DNA of 17,980 nucleotides, taken from contig JBFWQM010000096.1 of NCBI GenBank assembly GCA_050249455.1, positions 1 to 17,980 of the forward strand, given 5' to 3'. Position 1 is the first letter of the stretch, and each line of letters opens with the position of its first letter. Shown piece after piece: positions 1-7,436 of this stretch. Source of the stretch: JBFWQM01 sp050249455. Its GTDB lineage: Bacteria; Pseudomonadota; Alphaproteobacteria; MPNO01; VGEU01. The position numbers and the translations under genes are program-made. The notes under the pieces are model-generated. The model was not told the DNA's origin and did no database searches. It saw only the letters and a list, made by a program, of their open reading frames with translations.

Positions 1-1421
1 GCCACGGCCTGTGGCGCGACGGCGACGCGGACGCCGCGGCACGCGCGGTGGCGCTGGCGGCGGAGAACGGGATCGAGGTGGTGCGGCTGTCGTTCGCCGA
101 CCAGCACGGCATCCTGCGCGGCAAGACCCTGATGGCGGGCGAGCTCGCGTCGGCGCTCAGGAACGGCGTCACCATCACCACCACCCTGCTCGCCAAGGAC
201 ACCTCGCACCGCACCGTCTACCCGGTGTTCACCGAAGGCGGCGGCTTCGGCATGGCGGAGATGACCGGCGGCGGCGACTTCGTGATGGTGCCGGACCCGC
301 AGACCTTCCGCCTGCTGCCGTGGGCGCCGAAGACGGCGTGGCTCCTTTGCGACATCTACTTCCCGGACGGCGGCGCGATCCCGTTCTCGACCCGCGAGAT
401 CGCGCGGCGCGCCGTCGCCGCGATGGGCGCGGCGGGCTACGACTTCATGTCGGGGCTGGAGGTCGAGTTCCACATCCTGAAGCTGCTCGACCCCAAGCTG
501 CGCTACGACCAGACCGGCCAGCCGCCCGAGCCGCCGGAGACCCAGCTCGCCGCGCACGGCTTCCAGTACCTGACCGAGATCCGGATGGACCAGCTCGATC
601 CGGTGATGGAGTTCCTGCGCCGCGACCTCGTCGCGCTCGGCATGCCTTTGCGCTCGATGGAGGTCGAGTACGGGCCGAGCCAGGTCGAGTTCACCTTCCA
701 GCCCGGCAACGGCCTCGAGCCGGCCGACACCATGGTGCTGTTCCGCAGCGCGGTGAAGCAGATCTGCCGCCGCCACGGCTGGCACGCCACGTTCATGTGC
801 CGGCCGGGGCTGCCCAACCTGTTCTCCTCGGGCTGGCACCTGCACCAGTCGCTGATCGACCGGCGGACGGGCGAGAACGCCTTCATCCCCGAACGCGACG
901 GCGACCTGCTGTCGCCGGCCGGGCGCCATTACGTCGCCGGCGTGCTGGCGCATGCGCGCGCCGCGACCGTGTTCACCACGCCGACGATCAACGGCTACAA
1001 GCGCTACAAGCCCTATTCGCTCGCCCCCGACCGCGCGGTGTGGGGCAAGGACAACCGCGGCGTCATGCTGCGCGTGCTGGGCGGCGCGGGCGATCCCGGC
1101 ACGCGGATCGAGAACCGGGTCGGCGAGCCGGCGGCGAACCCCTACCTCTACCTCGCGTCCCAGATGCTGTCGGGCCTCGACGGCCTCGCCCGCCGGCTCG
1201 ACCCGCCGCCGCCCGCCGACGTGCCGTACGAGACCAAGGCGGCGGCGCTGCCCCGCAGCCTGATGGAGGCGGTCGCCGCGCTGCGCGACGACACGTTCTT
1301 CCGGGCGCAGCTCGGCGACCGCTTCGTCGACTACCTGGTGACGATCAAGGAGGCGGAGATCGCCCGCTTCCTCGGCGAGGTCACGAGCTGGGAGCAGCGC
1401 GAGTACTTCGAGCTGTTCTGA
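1..1421 (+). CDS. Glutamine synthetase family protein (5' end outside window)
   Basis: Catalytic-domain homologue of GlnA, the ATP-dependent ligases that join an amine or ammonia to the gamma-carboxyl of glutamate. Visible GS landmarks in order are GLEVEFHIL (E-x-E metal-binding strand), SSGWHLHQS (the H-x-H loop of the active site) and RIENRVGEPAANPYLYL (the R-x-E and NPYL motifs). The usual adenylylation loop is not evident, so this resembles the GlnA3/PuuA-like group rather than housekeeping GlnA. The first in-frame start is GTG at 48, but the frame is open from base 3 and reads HGLWRDGDADAAARAV, which looks like genuine protein, so the start probably lies upstream and the gene is 5'-partial. 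About 470 residues are visible, near full length. The amine substrate cannot be read from sequence; gamma-glutamyl-polyamine or alkylamide ligases are possible. Family assignment is firm, function is not. Confidence 0.9.
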   Translation, partial: HGLWRDGDADAAARAVALAAENGIEVVRLSFADQHGILRGKTLMAGELASALRNGVTITTTLLAKDTSHRTVYPVFTEGGGFGMAEMTGGGDFVMVPDPQTFRLLPWAPKTAWLLCDIYFPDGGAIPFSTREIARRAVAAMGAAGYDFMSGLEVEFHILKLLDPKLRYDQTGQPPEPPETQLAAHGFQYLTEIRMDQLDPVMEFLRRDLVALGMPLRSMEVEYGPSQVEFTFQPGNGLEPADTMVLFRSAVKQICRRHGWHATFMCRPGLPNLFSSGWHLHQSLIDRRTGENAFIPERDGDLLSPAGRHYVAGVLAHARAATVFTTPTINGYKRYKPYSLAPDRAVWGKDNRGVMLRVLGGAGDPGTRIENRVGEPAANPYLYLASQMLSGLDGLARRLDPPPPADVPYETKAAALPRSLMEAVAALRDDTFFRAQLGDRFVDYLVTIKEAEIARFLGEVTSWEQREYFELF

Positions 1422-1462
1422 GCGGGCCGGCCGCGGCTCGGAGGTGCTTGGGCGCTTTCCCA

Positions 1463-1527
1463 TCCCACTCCCCGGCGTCGCATCCGTCCCACTGCCGCAC
1501 AGCCCTTGCAGTAGGTTGTATCCCACT
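1463..1527 (+). repeat. Three direct copies of TCCCACT upstream of the methyltransferase gene
   Basis: The 189-bp gap before the methyltransferase gene contains TCCCACT at 1463-1469, 1487-1493 and 1521-1527 (spacings 24 and 34). An inverted pair TTTCCCA (1456-1462) and TGGGAAA (1548-1554) brackets them. This gap is less GC-rich than its surroundings and is the likely promoter region. The repeats could be operator half-sites, but the heptamer is short, the spacing is irregular, and chance is not excluded. Confidence 0.3.
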
Positions 1528-1610
1528 TTCCTATTCACGCGGAGACTTGGGAAAAATCCTTGACGGCGCTCCGGCGCGGCGCAAGCCTGACCGCACAGGG
1601 AAGGTGCGCC

Positions 1611-3032
1611 ATGGACGACAACCACGTCTTCCTGGACGAAATCCAGGACTTCTGCCGCAAGGTCGGCATCGCCGAATCGACGTTCGGCCGCCAGGCCGTC
1701 AACGACGGCAAGTTCGTCGGCCGGCTGCGCGAGGGCAAGCGCGTGACCACCGCCACGGTGGCGCGGGTGCGCGACTTCATCCACAGACGCGATCCCGAGG
1801 CCGAGCCGACGCACGAGGGCGCCAACGGCAACGCCGCAGCGATGCCCGCGACCATAACGGATGCGGCGCATGCGCTGCACAGCCCCGCCGCGCCGAAGGC
1901 GGAGGACCGCGGGACGTTCCGGTTCTACGACAACCGGCAGAAATACCTGATGTTCGTGAACACCTGCGGCGAGAAGTGGGCGGTCGCCGAGCGCGCCGGC
2001 ATGGAGCTCGCGCACATCCATCCGTCGCCGCCGTCGCTGCGCGTGTTCGACGCCGGCATGGGCGACGGCACGGTGCTGACGCGGGTGATGCGCCACATGC
2101 ACCAGCGCTTCCCGACCCTGCCGTTCTACATCGTCGCCAAGGAGATCAGCCTGGAGGACGTGCGGCTCAGCCTGGAGAAGATGCCCGACCGCTTCTACGA
2201 GCATCCGGCCAGTGTGCTGGTGGTGACGAACCTCTACTACACCGAGGCGCCGACCCTGACGCCGAAGTCGATCCAGGCGGCCGGCAGCCTCAACTGGATC
2301 GAGGTGCCGCTGACCGGCTCCACCGCGCACGAGTTCGACGAGCAGATCGCGAAGCTGCAGGGCACGCTCGCCGACGGCTGGCAGGTGCGCGCCTCGGCCA
2401 AGACCGGCAACCCGCTTTACGTCCGCCCGTCGGTGCTGGTGCTGTACCGCGAGGACCACCGCTTCCTGCTCGACCCGGTGATCCCGCGACGCGGCAGCCT
2501 GCGCGCCGACTACGACCTGATCATCGCCTCGCAGCCCTACCGCGCGCGCATGCCGACCGAGTTCAAGGTGCAGAAGGTGATCGCGCCGCTGGCGCGCAGC
2601 CTCGCCCCCGGCGGCCGGCTGCTCGGCATCCACTCGCACGGCCGCGACCCGGGGCTGGAGATCGTGCGCCGCGTGTGGCCGGGCGAGGATCCGTTCCGGA
2701 CCAACCGCCACCAGCTGCTCAAGGTGCTGAAGCATGAGCTCGGCCGCGCCGGGCGCGACCTCAACTTCAACGCCTATGCCGACAAGCGCGCGATCTTCCG
2801 CTACGACATGCACACCTTGCCCAGCGAGGTCGGCGGCGGCGGCTCGATCGGCACGTCGACATTGTGGGCGGCGTGGAACGCGGCGATCTACGTCGCGCAG
2901 ATCGAGGACGAACGGCTCGAAGCCGTGATGACCGACAAGTCCTACCTGGAGGCGACGCGCGAGGTGCTGAACAAGCACGGCGGGCTGTGGTTCCTCGACG
3001 AATCCTACGTCGTCTCGCGCCGGCGGGACTGA
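1611..3032 (+). CDS. Putative class I SAM-dependent methyltransferase with N-terminal HTH-like segment
   Basis: 473 residues. I chose ATG 1611 because AGGGAAGG (1597-1604) sits 6 nt upstream; a TTG at 1560 in the same frame has no such support. Residues about 5-57 (FCRKVGIAESTFGRQAVNDG, then GRLREGKRVTTATVARVRDF) look like a small helix-turn-helix of the repressor type. A low-complexity linker follows to about residue 100. A Rossmann methyltransferase then carries motif I as DAGMGDG at 147-153, a motif-IV-like ASQPY at 306-310 and LAPGGRLLGIHSHG at 331-344. It ends four bases before the MTHFR gene, so the two are probably co-translated. The target (small molecule, protein or nucleic acid) is unknown. 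The methyltransferase fold is reasonably sure; the HTH assignment is pattern-based and weaker. Confidence 0.75.
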   Translation: MDDNHVFLDEIQDFCRKVGIAESTFGRQAVNDGKFVGRLREGKRVTTATVARVRDFIHRRDPEAEPTHEGANGNAAAMPATITDAAHALHSPAAPKAEDRGTFRFYDNRQKYLMFVNTCGEKWAVAERAGMELAHIHPSPPSLRVFDAGMGDGTVLTRVMRHMHQRFPTLPFYIVAKEISLEDVRLSLEKMPDRFYEHPASVLVVTNLYYTEAPTLTPKSIQAAGSLNWIEVPLTGSTAHEFDEQIAKLQGTLADGWQVRASAKTGNPLYVRPSVLVLYREDHRFLLDPVIPRRGSLRADYDLIIASQPYRARMPTEFKVQKVIAPLARSLAPGGRLLGIHSHGRDPGLEIVRRVWPGEDPFRTNRHQLLKVLKHELGRAGRDLNFNAYADKRAIFRYDMHTLPSEVGGGGSIGTSTLWAAWNAAIYVAQIEDERLEAVMTDKSYLEATREVLNKHGGLWFLDESYVVSRRRD

Positions 3033-3036
3033 GCCG

Positions 3037-3966
3037 ATGCCCAACGACCGCATCGCCGTGCCGCCGGTGGAAAGCCCGCTCGTGCGCACGCTCCTGGCCG
3101 GCCGCTTCGCCATCACCGCGGAGATCACGCCGCCGGTCGCCGGCGCCGCAGCGCCGCTGATCGCCCAGGTCGAGCCGCTGCGCGGCCTCGCCGATGCGGT
3201 CAACGTCACCGACGGGCCGCGCGCGAAAGTTCACATGTCGGCGCTGGCCGCCGCCGCGATCCTCGTCGCGCACGGCGTCGACCCGATCCTCCAGCTTACC
3301 TGCCGCGACCGCAACCGCATCGCGCTGCAGTCCGACCTGCTGGGCGCCGGCGCGCTCGGCGTGCGCAACCTGCTGATCCTGCGCGGCGACGATCCCGATC
3401 CCGCCGACATCCCGCCGGCCAAGGCCGTGTTCGACATGGACAGCCGCGAGCTGACGCACATCGCGGCCAAGATGCGCGACGGCCAGGCGATGGCTTCGGG
3501 ACGCGAGATCGTGGCGCCGCCGCGCTTCTTCATCGGCGCCGCCGACACGCCGATCGACCCGCCGGCCGACTGGCGGCCGACCGGGCTGTTGCGCAAGGTG
3601 GAGGCCGGCAGCCAGTTCGTGCAGACGCAGCTCTGCTACGACATCGGCGTGGTGCGCCGCTACATTGCGCGGCTGGTCGATACCGGCCTCACCGACAGAG
3701 TGTTCGTTCTGATCGGCACCGGGCCGGTCGCCTCGGCGCGCTCGGCACGCTGGATGCGCGACAACCTCTACGGCGTCGTGATGCCCGATTCGCTGGTGGA
3801 GCGGCTGGAGAAGGCGACCGACCCGAAGGCGGAAGGCATCCGCTTCTGCGCCGAATTCCTTCAGCAGCTGAAGGAAATCCGCGGCGTCGCCGGGGCCCAT
3901 CTGATGGCGCCGGGCAACATGTCCTCGATCCCGCCGGCGATCCGCCTGTCCGGCCTGCACGGTTGA
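3037..3966 (+). CDS. Methylenetetrahydrofolate reductase family protein (MetF-like, stand-alone)
   Basis: 309-residue flavoprotein of the MTHFR family, which interconverts 5,10-methylene-THF and 5-methyl-THF in the cytoplasm. Family positions are present: AEITPP with Glu29 (matching E. coli Glu28), RGDD with Asp118 in the flavin/folate loop (matching Asp120), and FVQTQLCYD with Gln198 near the substrate (matching Gln183). Stretches such as NVTDGPRAKVHMSALAAA and LTCRDRNRIALQSDLLGAGA look more like the MTHFR half of bifunctional homocysteine methyltransferase/MTHFR proteins (YitJ type) than classical E. coli MetF (FEFFPP). It starts 4 nt after the methyltransferase stop, so it is likely translationally coupled. 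It may serve methionine synthesis, or run in reverse to oxidise methyl groups taken from a demethylated substrate; sequence does not decide. No symbol is given because it may not be the housekeeping MetF. Confidence 0.9.
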   Translation: MPNDRIAVPPVESPLVRTLLAGRFAITAEITPPVAGAAAPLIAQVEPLRGLADAVNVTDGPRAKVHMSALAAAAILVAHGVDPILQLTCRDRNRIALQSDLLGAGALGVRNLLILRGDDPDPADIPPAKAVFDMDSRELTHIAAKMRDGQAMASGREIVAPPRFFIGAADTPIDPPADWRPTGLLRKVEAGSQFVQTQLCYDIGVVRRYIARLVDTGLTDRVFVLIGTGPVASARSARWMRDNLYGVVMPDSLVERLEKATDPKAEGIRFCAEFLQQLKEIRGVAGAHLMAPGNMSSIPPAIRLSGLHG

Positions 3967-4047
3967 CCCGGATAGCCAGACGAAGCGCGGTCGCGGTATA
4001 AGCGGTCAACGAGACTGCACAATAAACAACGATACGGGAGAGGTTTC

Positions 4048-5061
4048 ATGCGACGTCTGGCGACGGTCACGACGATTCTCTTCGGCGTTGCGTTGGCGGG
4101 TGCGGCAGGGACGGCGGCGGCGCAGGTGCCGATCAAGTTCGGCACGCCGACCAACGGCGACACCGTCCACGACGGCATGATCACCTACAAGGCCGCCGTC
4201 GAGAAGAAGGCGCCGGGCAAAGTCAAGATCGACATCTATCCCGGCGGCCAGCTCGGCTCGATCCCCAACATGATCGAAGGCGTTCAGCTCGGTACCATCG
4301 AGATGCTCAACATTCCGCCCGAATTCCTCGTCGGGCTCGACACGCGCTTCGGCGTCGTCTCCGCACCCGGCGTGTTCACCGACATGATGCACGGCTACCG
4401 CACGCTGCACGAACCGGAATTCAAGAAGGCGTACTGGGCGCTCGGCGAGAACAAGGGCATCAAGCTGATCGGCGCGCAGTGCAACGCGGAGGCGCACTAC
4501 GTCTCACGCCGGCCGATCCGTACCTTGGAGGACTTCAAGGGCAAGAAGATTCGAGTCTTCGCCTCCGCCATGGAGCGCGAGGAGATGAGCCGCCTCGGCG
4601 CCGCGGCGACGCCGATGCCGCTGGGCGAGGTGGTTCAGGGCCTGCAGGTCGGCACCATCGACGCCGCGAAGTCGGGCTTCATCGTGTTCGTGACGTTCAA
4701 GGTCCAGCCGGTCGCCAAGTACGTCCTGCGCAGCCGCGAATCGCTCGTGTGCATCGTCCAGTTCGTCAACAAGCCGTGGTTCGAGAAGCTGGCGCCCGAC
4801 GTCCAGGCGCTGCTGACCCAGACGGCGACCGAGAACGACGCCATCAACATGAAGCATACCGTGGACATCGACGCCTCCGTCGCGCCGCGGTGGGTGCAGG
4901 GCGGCGGCGAGGTGAACGACCTGTCGCCGGCCGAGCACGCGGAGTTCCTGAAGCGCATCGCCACCGTCGGCGACGCCGCGCTGGAAAGCGATCCGGCGGC
5001 AAAGGAGATGTACCTCCTGATGAAGCAGGCGGCGGAGCGGACCAGGCACAAGACGAACTGA
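4048..5061 (+). CDS. TRAP transporter substrate-binding protein (DctP family)
   Basis: 337-residue periplasmic receptor of a TRAP transporter, which captures carboxylate-type solutes for a Na+-driven DctQM permease. The N terminus is a clear Sec signal peptide (MRRL, a hydrophobic run, TAAAQ), with cleavage likely near residue 26. Family landmarks include YPGGQLGSIPNMIEGVQLGTIEM, LEDFKGKKIRVFAS with the conserved Arg (R169) that pairs with substrate carboxylate, LGEVVQGLQVGTIDAAKSG, and the late VNKPWFEKLAPDVQALL segment. The start is supported by GGGAGAGG (4036-4043). No dctQ or dctM gene lies on either side; a Liv-type ABC operon follows instead, so its membrane partner must be elsewhere or shared. 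The 81-bp upstream gap may hold a promoter, but I could not settle -35/-10 boxes. Ligand unknown. Confidence 0.92.
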   Translation: MRRLATVTTILFGVALAGAAGTAAAQVPIKFGTPTNGDTVHDGMITYKAAVEKKAPGKVKIDIYPGGQLGSIPNMIEGVQLGTIEMLNIPPEFLVGLDTRFGVVSAPGVFTDMMHGYRTLHEPEFKKAYWALGENKGIKLIGAQCNAEAHYVSRRPIRTLEDFKGKKIRVFASAMEREEMSRLGAAATPMPLGEVVQGLQVGTIDAAKSGFIVFVTFKVQPVAKYVLRSRESLVCIVQFVNKPWFEKLAPDVQALLTQTATENDAINMKHTVDIDASVAPRWVQGGGEVNDLSPAEHAEFLKRIATVGDAALESDPAAKEMYLLMKQAAERTRHKTN

Positions 5062-5083
5062 TCCTGCCGGCGGGCCACGTCCG

Positions 5084-5100
5084 GGCGGGCAATGCCCGCC
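5084..5100 (+). terminator. Short GC hairpin after the DctP gene
   Basis: GGCGGGC-AAT-GCCCGCC, 23 nt beyond the dctP stop, forms a perfect 7-bp stem with a 3-nt loop. Only TTGT follows, so it is a weak intrinsic-terminator candidate at best. It may reduce read-through into the ABC importer operon. Confidence 0.4.
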
Positions 5101-5142
5101 TTGTCGCGCGCCCGGGTTCCGCTGTAAAACCATTCCAAACAA

Positions 5143-5163
5143 GGCGCCGGACGACACGGCGCC
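5143..5163 (+). promoter_or_regulatory. Hairpin just upstream of the livK ribosome binding site
   Basis: GGCGCCG (5143-5149) and CGGCGCC (5157-5163) can pair around a 7-nt loop, ending 5 nt before the Shine-Dalgarno GGGGAGGAAA (5169-5178). It could stabilise the 5' end of the message or affect initiation. Such stems arise readily in DNA this GC-rich, so confidence is low. Confidence 0.25.
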
Positions 5164-5182
5164 GCCATGGGGAGGAAACGAC

Positions 5183-6385
5183 ATGCTGAGGCGTCGACTT
5201 CTGACGTGCGCGGCCGCGCTGGCGGCCGCGGCGCTGGCGCTGCCTGCGGCGGCGCAGGACAAGATCCGGATCGGCTACGCGATCTCGAAGTCGGGGCCGA
5301 ACGCCACCGGCGCCGGCATCACGACCCTGCCGAACTACAAGCTGTGGGTGGAGGACGTGAACGCCGCCGGCGGGCTGATGCTCAAGGGCACCGGCAGGAA
5401 GGCGATGCTCGAGGTCGTGGAATACGACGACCGCAGCCAGTCGGAGGAGGCGGTCAAGCTGATCGAGCGGCTGGTCAACCAGGACAAGGTCGATTTCATC
5501 CTGCCGCCATGGGGCACGGCGATGAACCTCGCCGTCGCGCCGCTGCTGGCGCGCGCCGGCTATCCGCACCTCGCCGCCACCGCGGCGACCGAGAAGGTGC
5601 CGGAGTTCGCCAAGCGCTGGAACAGCGCGTTCTGGCTGCTCGGCCAGTCCTCGGCCTACACCAGCGGCCTGGTCGAGGTGCTGAAGGGCCTGCGCGACAA
5701 GAACCAGATCGGCAACAAGGTCGCGATGGTCTCGGTCGCCGACGGCTTCGGCATCGAGATGGTGACTGCCGCGCGGCCGATCATGAAGGCCGCCGGTTTC
5801 GACCTGGTGATGGACAAGACCTATCCGGTCGGAACGCAAGACCTCGGCGCGCTGATCACCGAGGCGGCGCGGCTGAACCCCGACGTGTTCGTCGCCTTCA
5901 GCTACCCGCCTGACACGATCGGACTCACGGACCAGGCGAAGACGCTGAAGTTCAACCCGAAGGTCTTCTACACCGCGGTCGGCACCGCGTTCCCGATCTA
6001 CGTGAAGCGGTTTGACAAGGCGGCCGACGGCGTCATGGGCATCGGCGGCTGGAACCCCGACCTGCCGGCGACCAAGGCCTATTTCGAGCGCCACAAGAAG
6101 GTGCTGAACGCCGAGCCCGACCGCTGGGCGTCGGCGGTCACCTACGCCAGCCTGGAGATCCTCGGCCAGGCGATCGAGCGGGTCGGCAAGATCGACCGCG
6201 CCGCGGCGATCAAGGAAATCAACGACGGCACGTTCCAGACCGTGATCGGCCCGGTCAAGTTCGAGGACAACCAGCGCAAGGTGCAGTGGCTGACCGGCCA
6301 GTGGCAGGACGGCGAGTTCTACGGCGTCAGCCCCGCCAACATGCAGGGCGCCAAGCCGGTCAAGTTCCCCAAGCCGGCGTGGTGA
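5183..6385 (+). CDS. livK: ABC transporter substrate-binding protein, branched-chain amino acid type
   Basis: 400-residue periplasmic receptor of the Leu/Ile/Val-binding family (Peripla_BP_6 fold). It has a Sec signal peptide (MLRRRLLTCAAALAAAALAL, then PAAAQ) and then the usual opening strand KIRIGYAISKSGPNATGAG. EEAVKLIERLVNQDKVDFILPPWGTAMNLAVAPLLARAGYPHL matches the hinge and ligand-loop region of the family; the C-terminal third has the usual KGTFQTVIGPVKF-like element (here NDGTFQTVIGPVKFEDNQRKVQW). ATG 5183 has a strong SD, GGGGAGGAAA. It heads a complete Liv-type operon. These systems also take up aromatic acids, amides and urea, so the ligand is not necessarily an amino acid; the symbol marks operon position, not proven specificity. 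Confidence 0.93.
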   Translation: MLRRRLLTCAAALAAAALALPAAAQDKIRIGYAISKSGPNATGAGITTLPNYKLWVEDVNAAGGLMLKGTGRKAMLEVVEYDDRSQSEEAVKLIERLVNQDKVDFILPPWGTAMNLAVAPLLARAGYPHLAATAATEKVPEFAKRWNSAFWLLGQSSAYTSGLVEVLKGLRDKNQIGNKVAMVSVADGFGIEMVTAARPIMKAAGFDLVMDKTYPVGTQDLGALITEAARLNPDVFVAFSYPPDTIGLTDQAKTLKFNPKVFYTAVGTAFPIYVKRFDKAADGVMGIGGWNPDLPATKAYFERHKKVLNAEPDRWASAVTYASLEILGQAIERVGKIDRAAAIKEINDGTFQTVIGPVKFEDNQRKVQWLTGQWQDGEFYGVSPANMQGAKPVKFPKPAW

Positions 6386-6392
6386 GGCAATA

Positions 6393-6525
6393 CCCGCTCC
6401 GCCCGCGTGCGGGGGGAGAGGGTGGCGCGCGAAGCGAGCCGGGTGAGGTGGGTCGCCGGACGCATCGAAGCCGGTGGCTTCCCCCACCTCACCCCGACCC
6501 TATCCGCCCCCGGGGGCGGAGAGGG
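6393..6525. repeat. Nested palindromic intergenic repeat between livK and livH
   Basis: GGGTGAGGTGGG (6441-6452) pairs perfectly with CCCACCTCACCC (6483-6494). The outer ends 6393-6406 and 6512-6525 match in 12 of 14 positions as inverted repeats. The right arm also contains a perfect 18-bp palindrome, TCCGCCCCCGGGGGCGGA (6503-6520), and the left arm a near-perfect local hairpin (9 of 10 pairs). The design resembles dispersed palindromic elements common in alphaproteobacterial genomes. Its place inside an operon, after the binding-protein gene, suggests it stabilises the upstream message or attenuates transcription into the permease genes. Confidence 0.8.
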
Positions 6526-6528
6526 AGC

Positions 6529-6576
6529 ATGGTTCGATCCCCTGTAACGCCGAGCCCGCCCGCAACATGCTCCTGA
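6529..6576 (+). promoter_or_regulatory. Possible 15-codon leader ORF overlapping the livH start
   Basis: ATG 6529 follows GAGAGGGAG (6519-6527), a good SD-like run formed by the right arm of the palindromic repeat. The frame encodes MVRSPVTPSPPATCS and stops at TGA 6574-6576, overlapping the presumed livH ATG (6567) by 10 nt. livH has no recognisable SD of its own, so termination of this mini-ORF could reload ribosomes onto livH. This is inference from position; the peptide shows no similarity I recognise. Confidence 0.3.
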
Positions 6577-7436
6577 TCGACGTCGTCCTCGGCGGCATCG
6601 TGCTCGGCGGCCTCTACGCGCTGGTCGCGACCGGGCTCAACCTGCAATACGGCGTGGCGCGGATCATGAACCTGTCCTACGGCGAACTCGTGGTGCTCGC
6701 CGCGTTCGCCGCGTTCGGCTGCGTCAGCGGGCTCGGGCTGTCGCCGTTCGTCGCGCTCGCGATCGTGCCGCCGGTCGCGTTCGCGCTGAGCTGGGCGGTC
6801 TATCGCTGGCTGATGACGCCGCTGGTGCGCCGGTCGCCGTCGGCGGAGGCGCTGGAGGCCGATTCGATCCTCGCCACCTTCGGCCTGCTGTTCGTGATCC
6901 AGGGCACGGCGCTATCGATCTGGGGCGGCAACCTCTACAGCTATTCCTATCTCGCGGTGCCGGTCGACGTGCTGGGCAGCCGGATCGCCGCCAACCGGCT
7001 GCTCGCCTTCGCCATCGCTGCGGCGCTTGCCGCCACGATGTGGTTCGTCATGCACCGTACCCGCATCGGCACCGCGGTGCGCGCGGTCGCGGTCGATCCC
7101 GTCGCGGCCGGGCTGGTCGCGATCGACGTGCCGCGCTTCGCCGCGTTCAGCTTCGCGCTGGGCGGCGCGCTGGTCGCCGCGGCGGGTGTGCTGGTCAGCA
7201 TGTTCCTGACCTTCACTGCCGGCATGGGCGTGGTGTTCACCATGAAGGCGCTGATCGTCGTCATCATGGGCGGCGTCGGCAACGTGCTGGGCGGCTTCGT
7301 CGCCGCGATCCTGCTTGGGCTCGCCGAAAGCGTCGGCGGCTATCTGATCGACCCCGGGCTGACGCTCGCCATCAATTTCGCGATGTTCCTGGCCGTCCTC
7401 TTGTGGCGGCCGACCGGGCTGCTCGGTGGGCGCTGA
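6567..7436 (+). CDS. livH: ABC transporter permease, LivH type
   Basis: 289-residue inner-membrane permease. From ATG 6567 the protein begins MLLIDVVLGGIVLGGLYALV, the standard LivH opening helix, and continues with GLNLQYGVARIMNLSYGELVVL (family: gvv..iNfahGe...lGA). The C-terminal half has the EAA-like coupling stretch GTAVRAVAVDPVAAGLVAIDV and the GMGVVFTMKALIVVIMGGVGNVLGGFVAAILLGLAE block. About eight hydrophobic segments are visible. A longer in-frame ATG at 6474 would add 31 proline-rich residues translated from the palindromic repeat and is rejected. The chosen start has no good SD; see the leader ORF. The stop overlaps the start of livM. Confidence 0.93.
   Translation: MLLIDVVLGGIVLGGLYALVATGLNLQYGVARIMNLSYGELVVLAAFAAFGCVSGLGLSPFVALAIVPPVAFALSWAVYRWLMTPLVRRSPSAEALEADSILATFGLLFVIQGTALSIWGGNLYSYSYLAVPVDVLGSRIAANRLLAFAIAAALAATMWFVMHRTRIGTAVRAVAVDPVAAGLVAIDVPRFAAFSFALGGALVAAAGVLVSMFLTFTAGMGVVFTMKALIVVIMGGVGNVLGGFVAAILLGLAESVGGYLIDPGLTLAINFAMFLAVLLWRPTGLLGGR

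Noticed and set aside
11..2737. Long open frame (908 codons) across the GS-like and methyltransferase genes in another frame
   Set aside because: Arg/Pro/Ala-rich shadow translation typical of GC-rich DNA; it overlaps two well-supported genes and has no recognisable domain.
5084..5100. Strong Rho-independent terminator after dctP
   Set aside because: Stem is only 7 bp and no T-run follows; kept only as a weak terminator candidate.
4844..6487. 547-codon minus-strand frame opposite livK
   Set aside because: Antisense shadow of a clear binding-protein gene; no motif seen.
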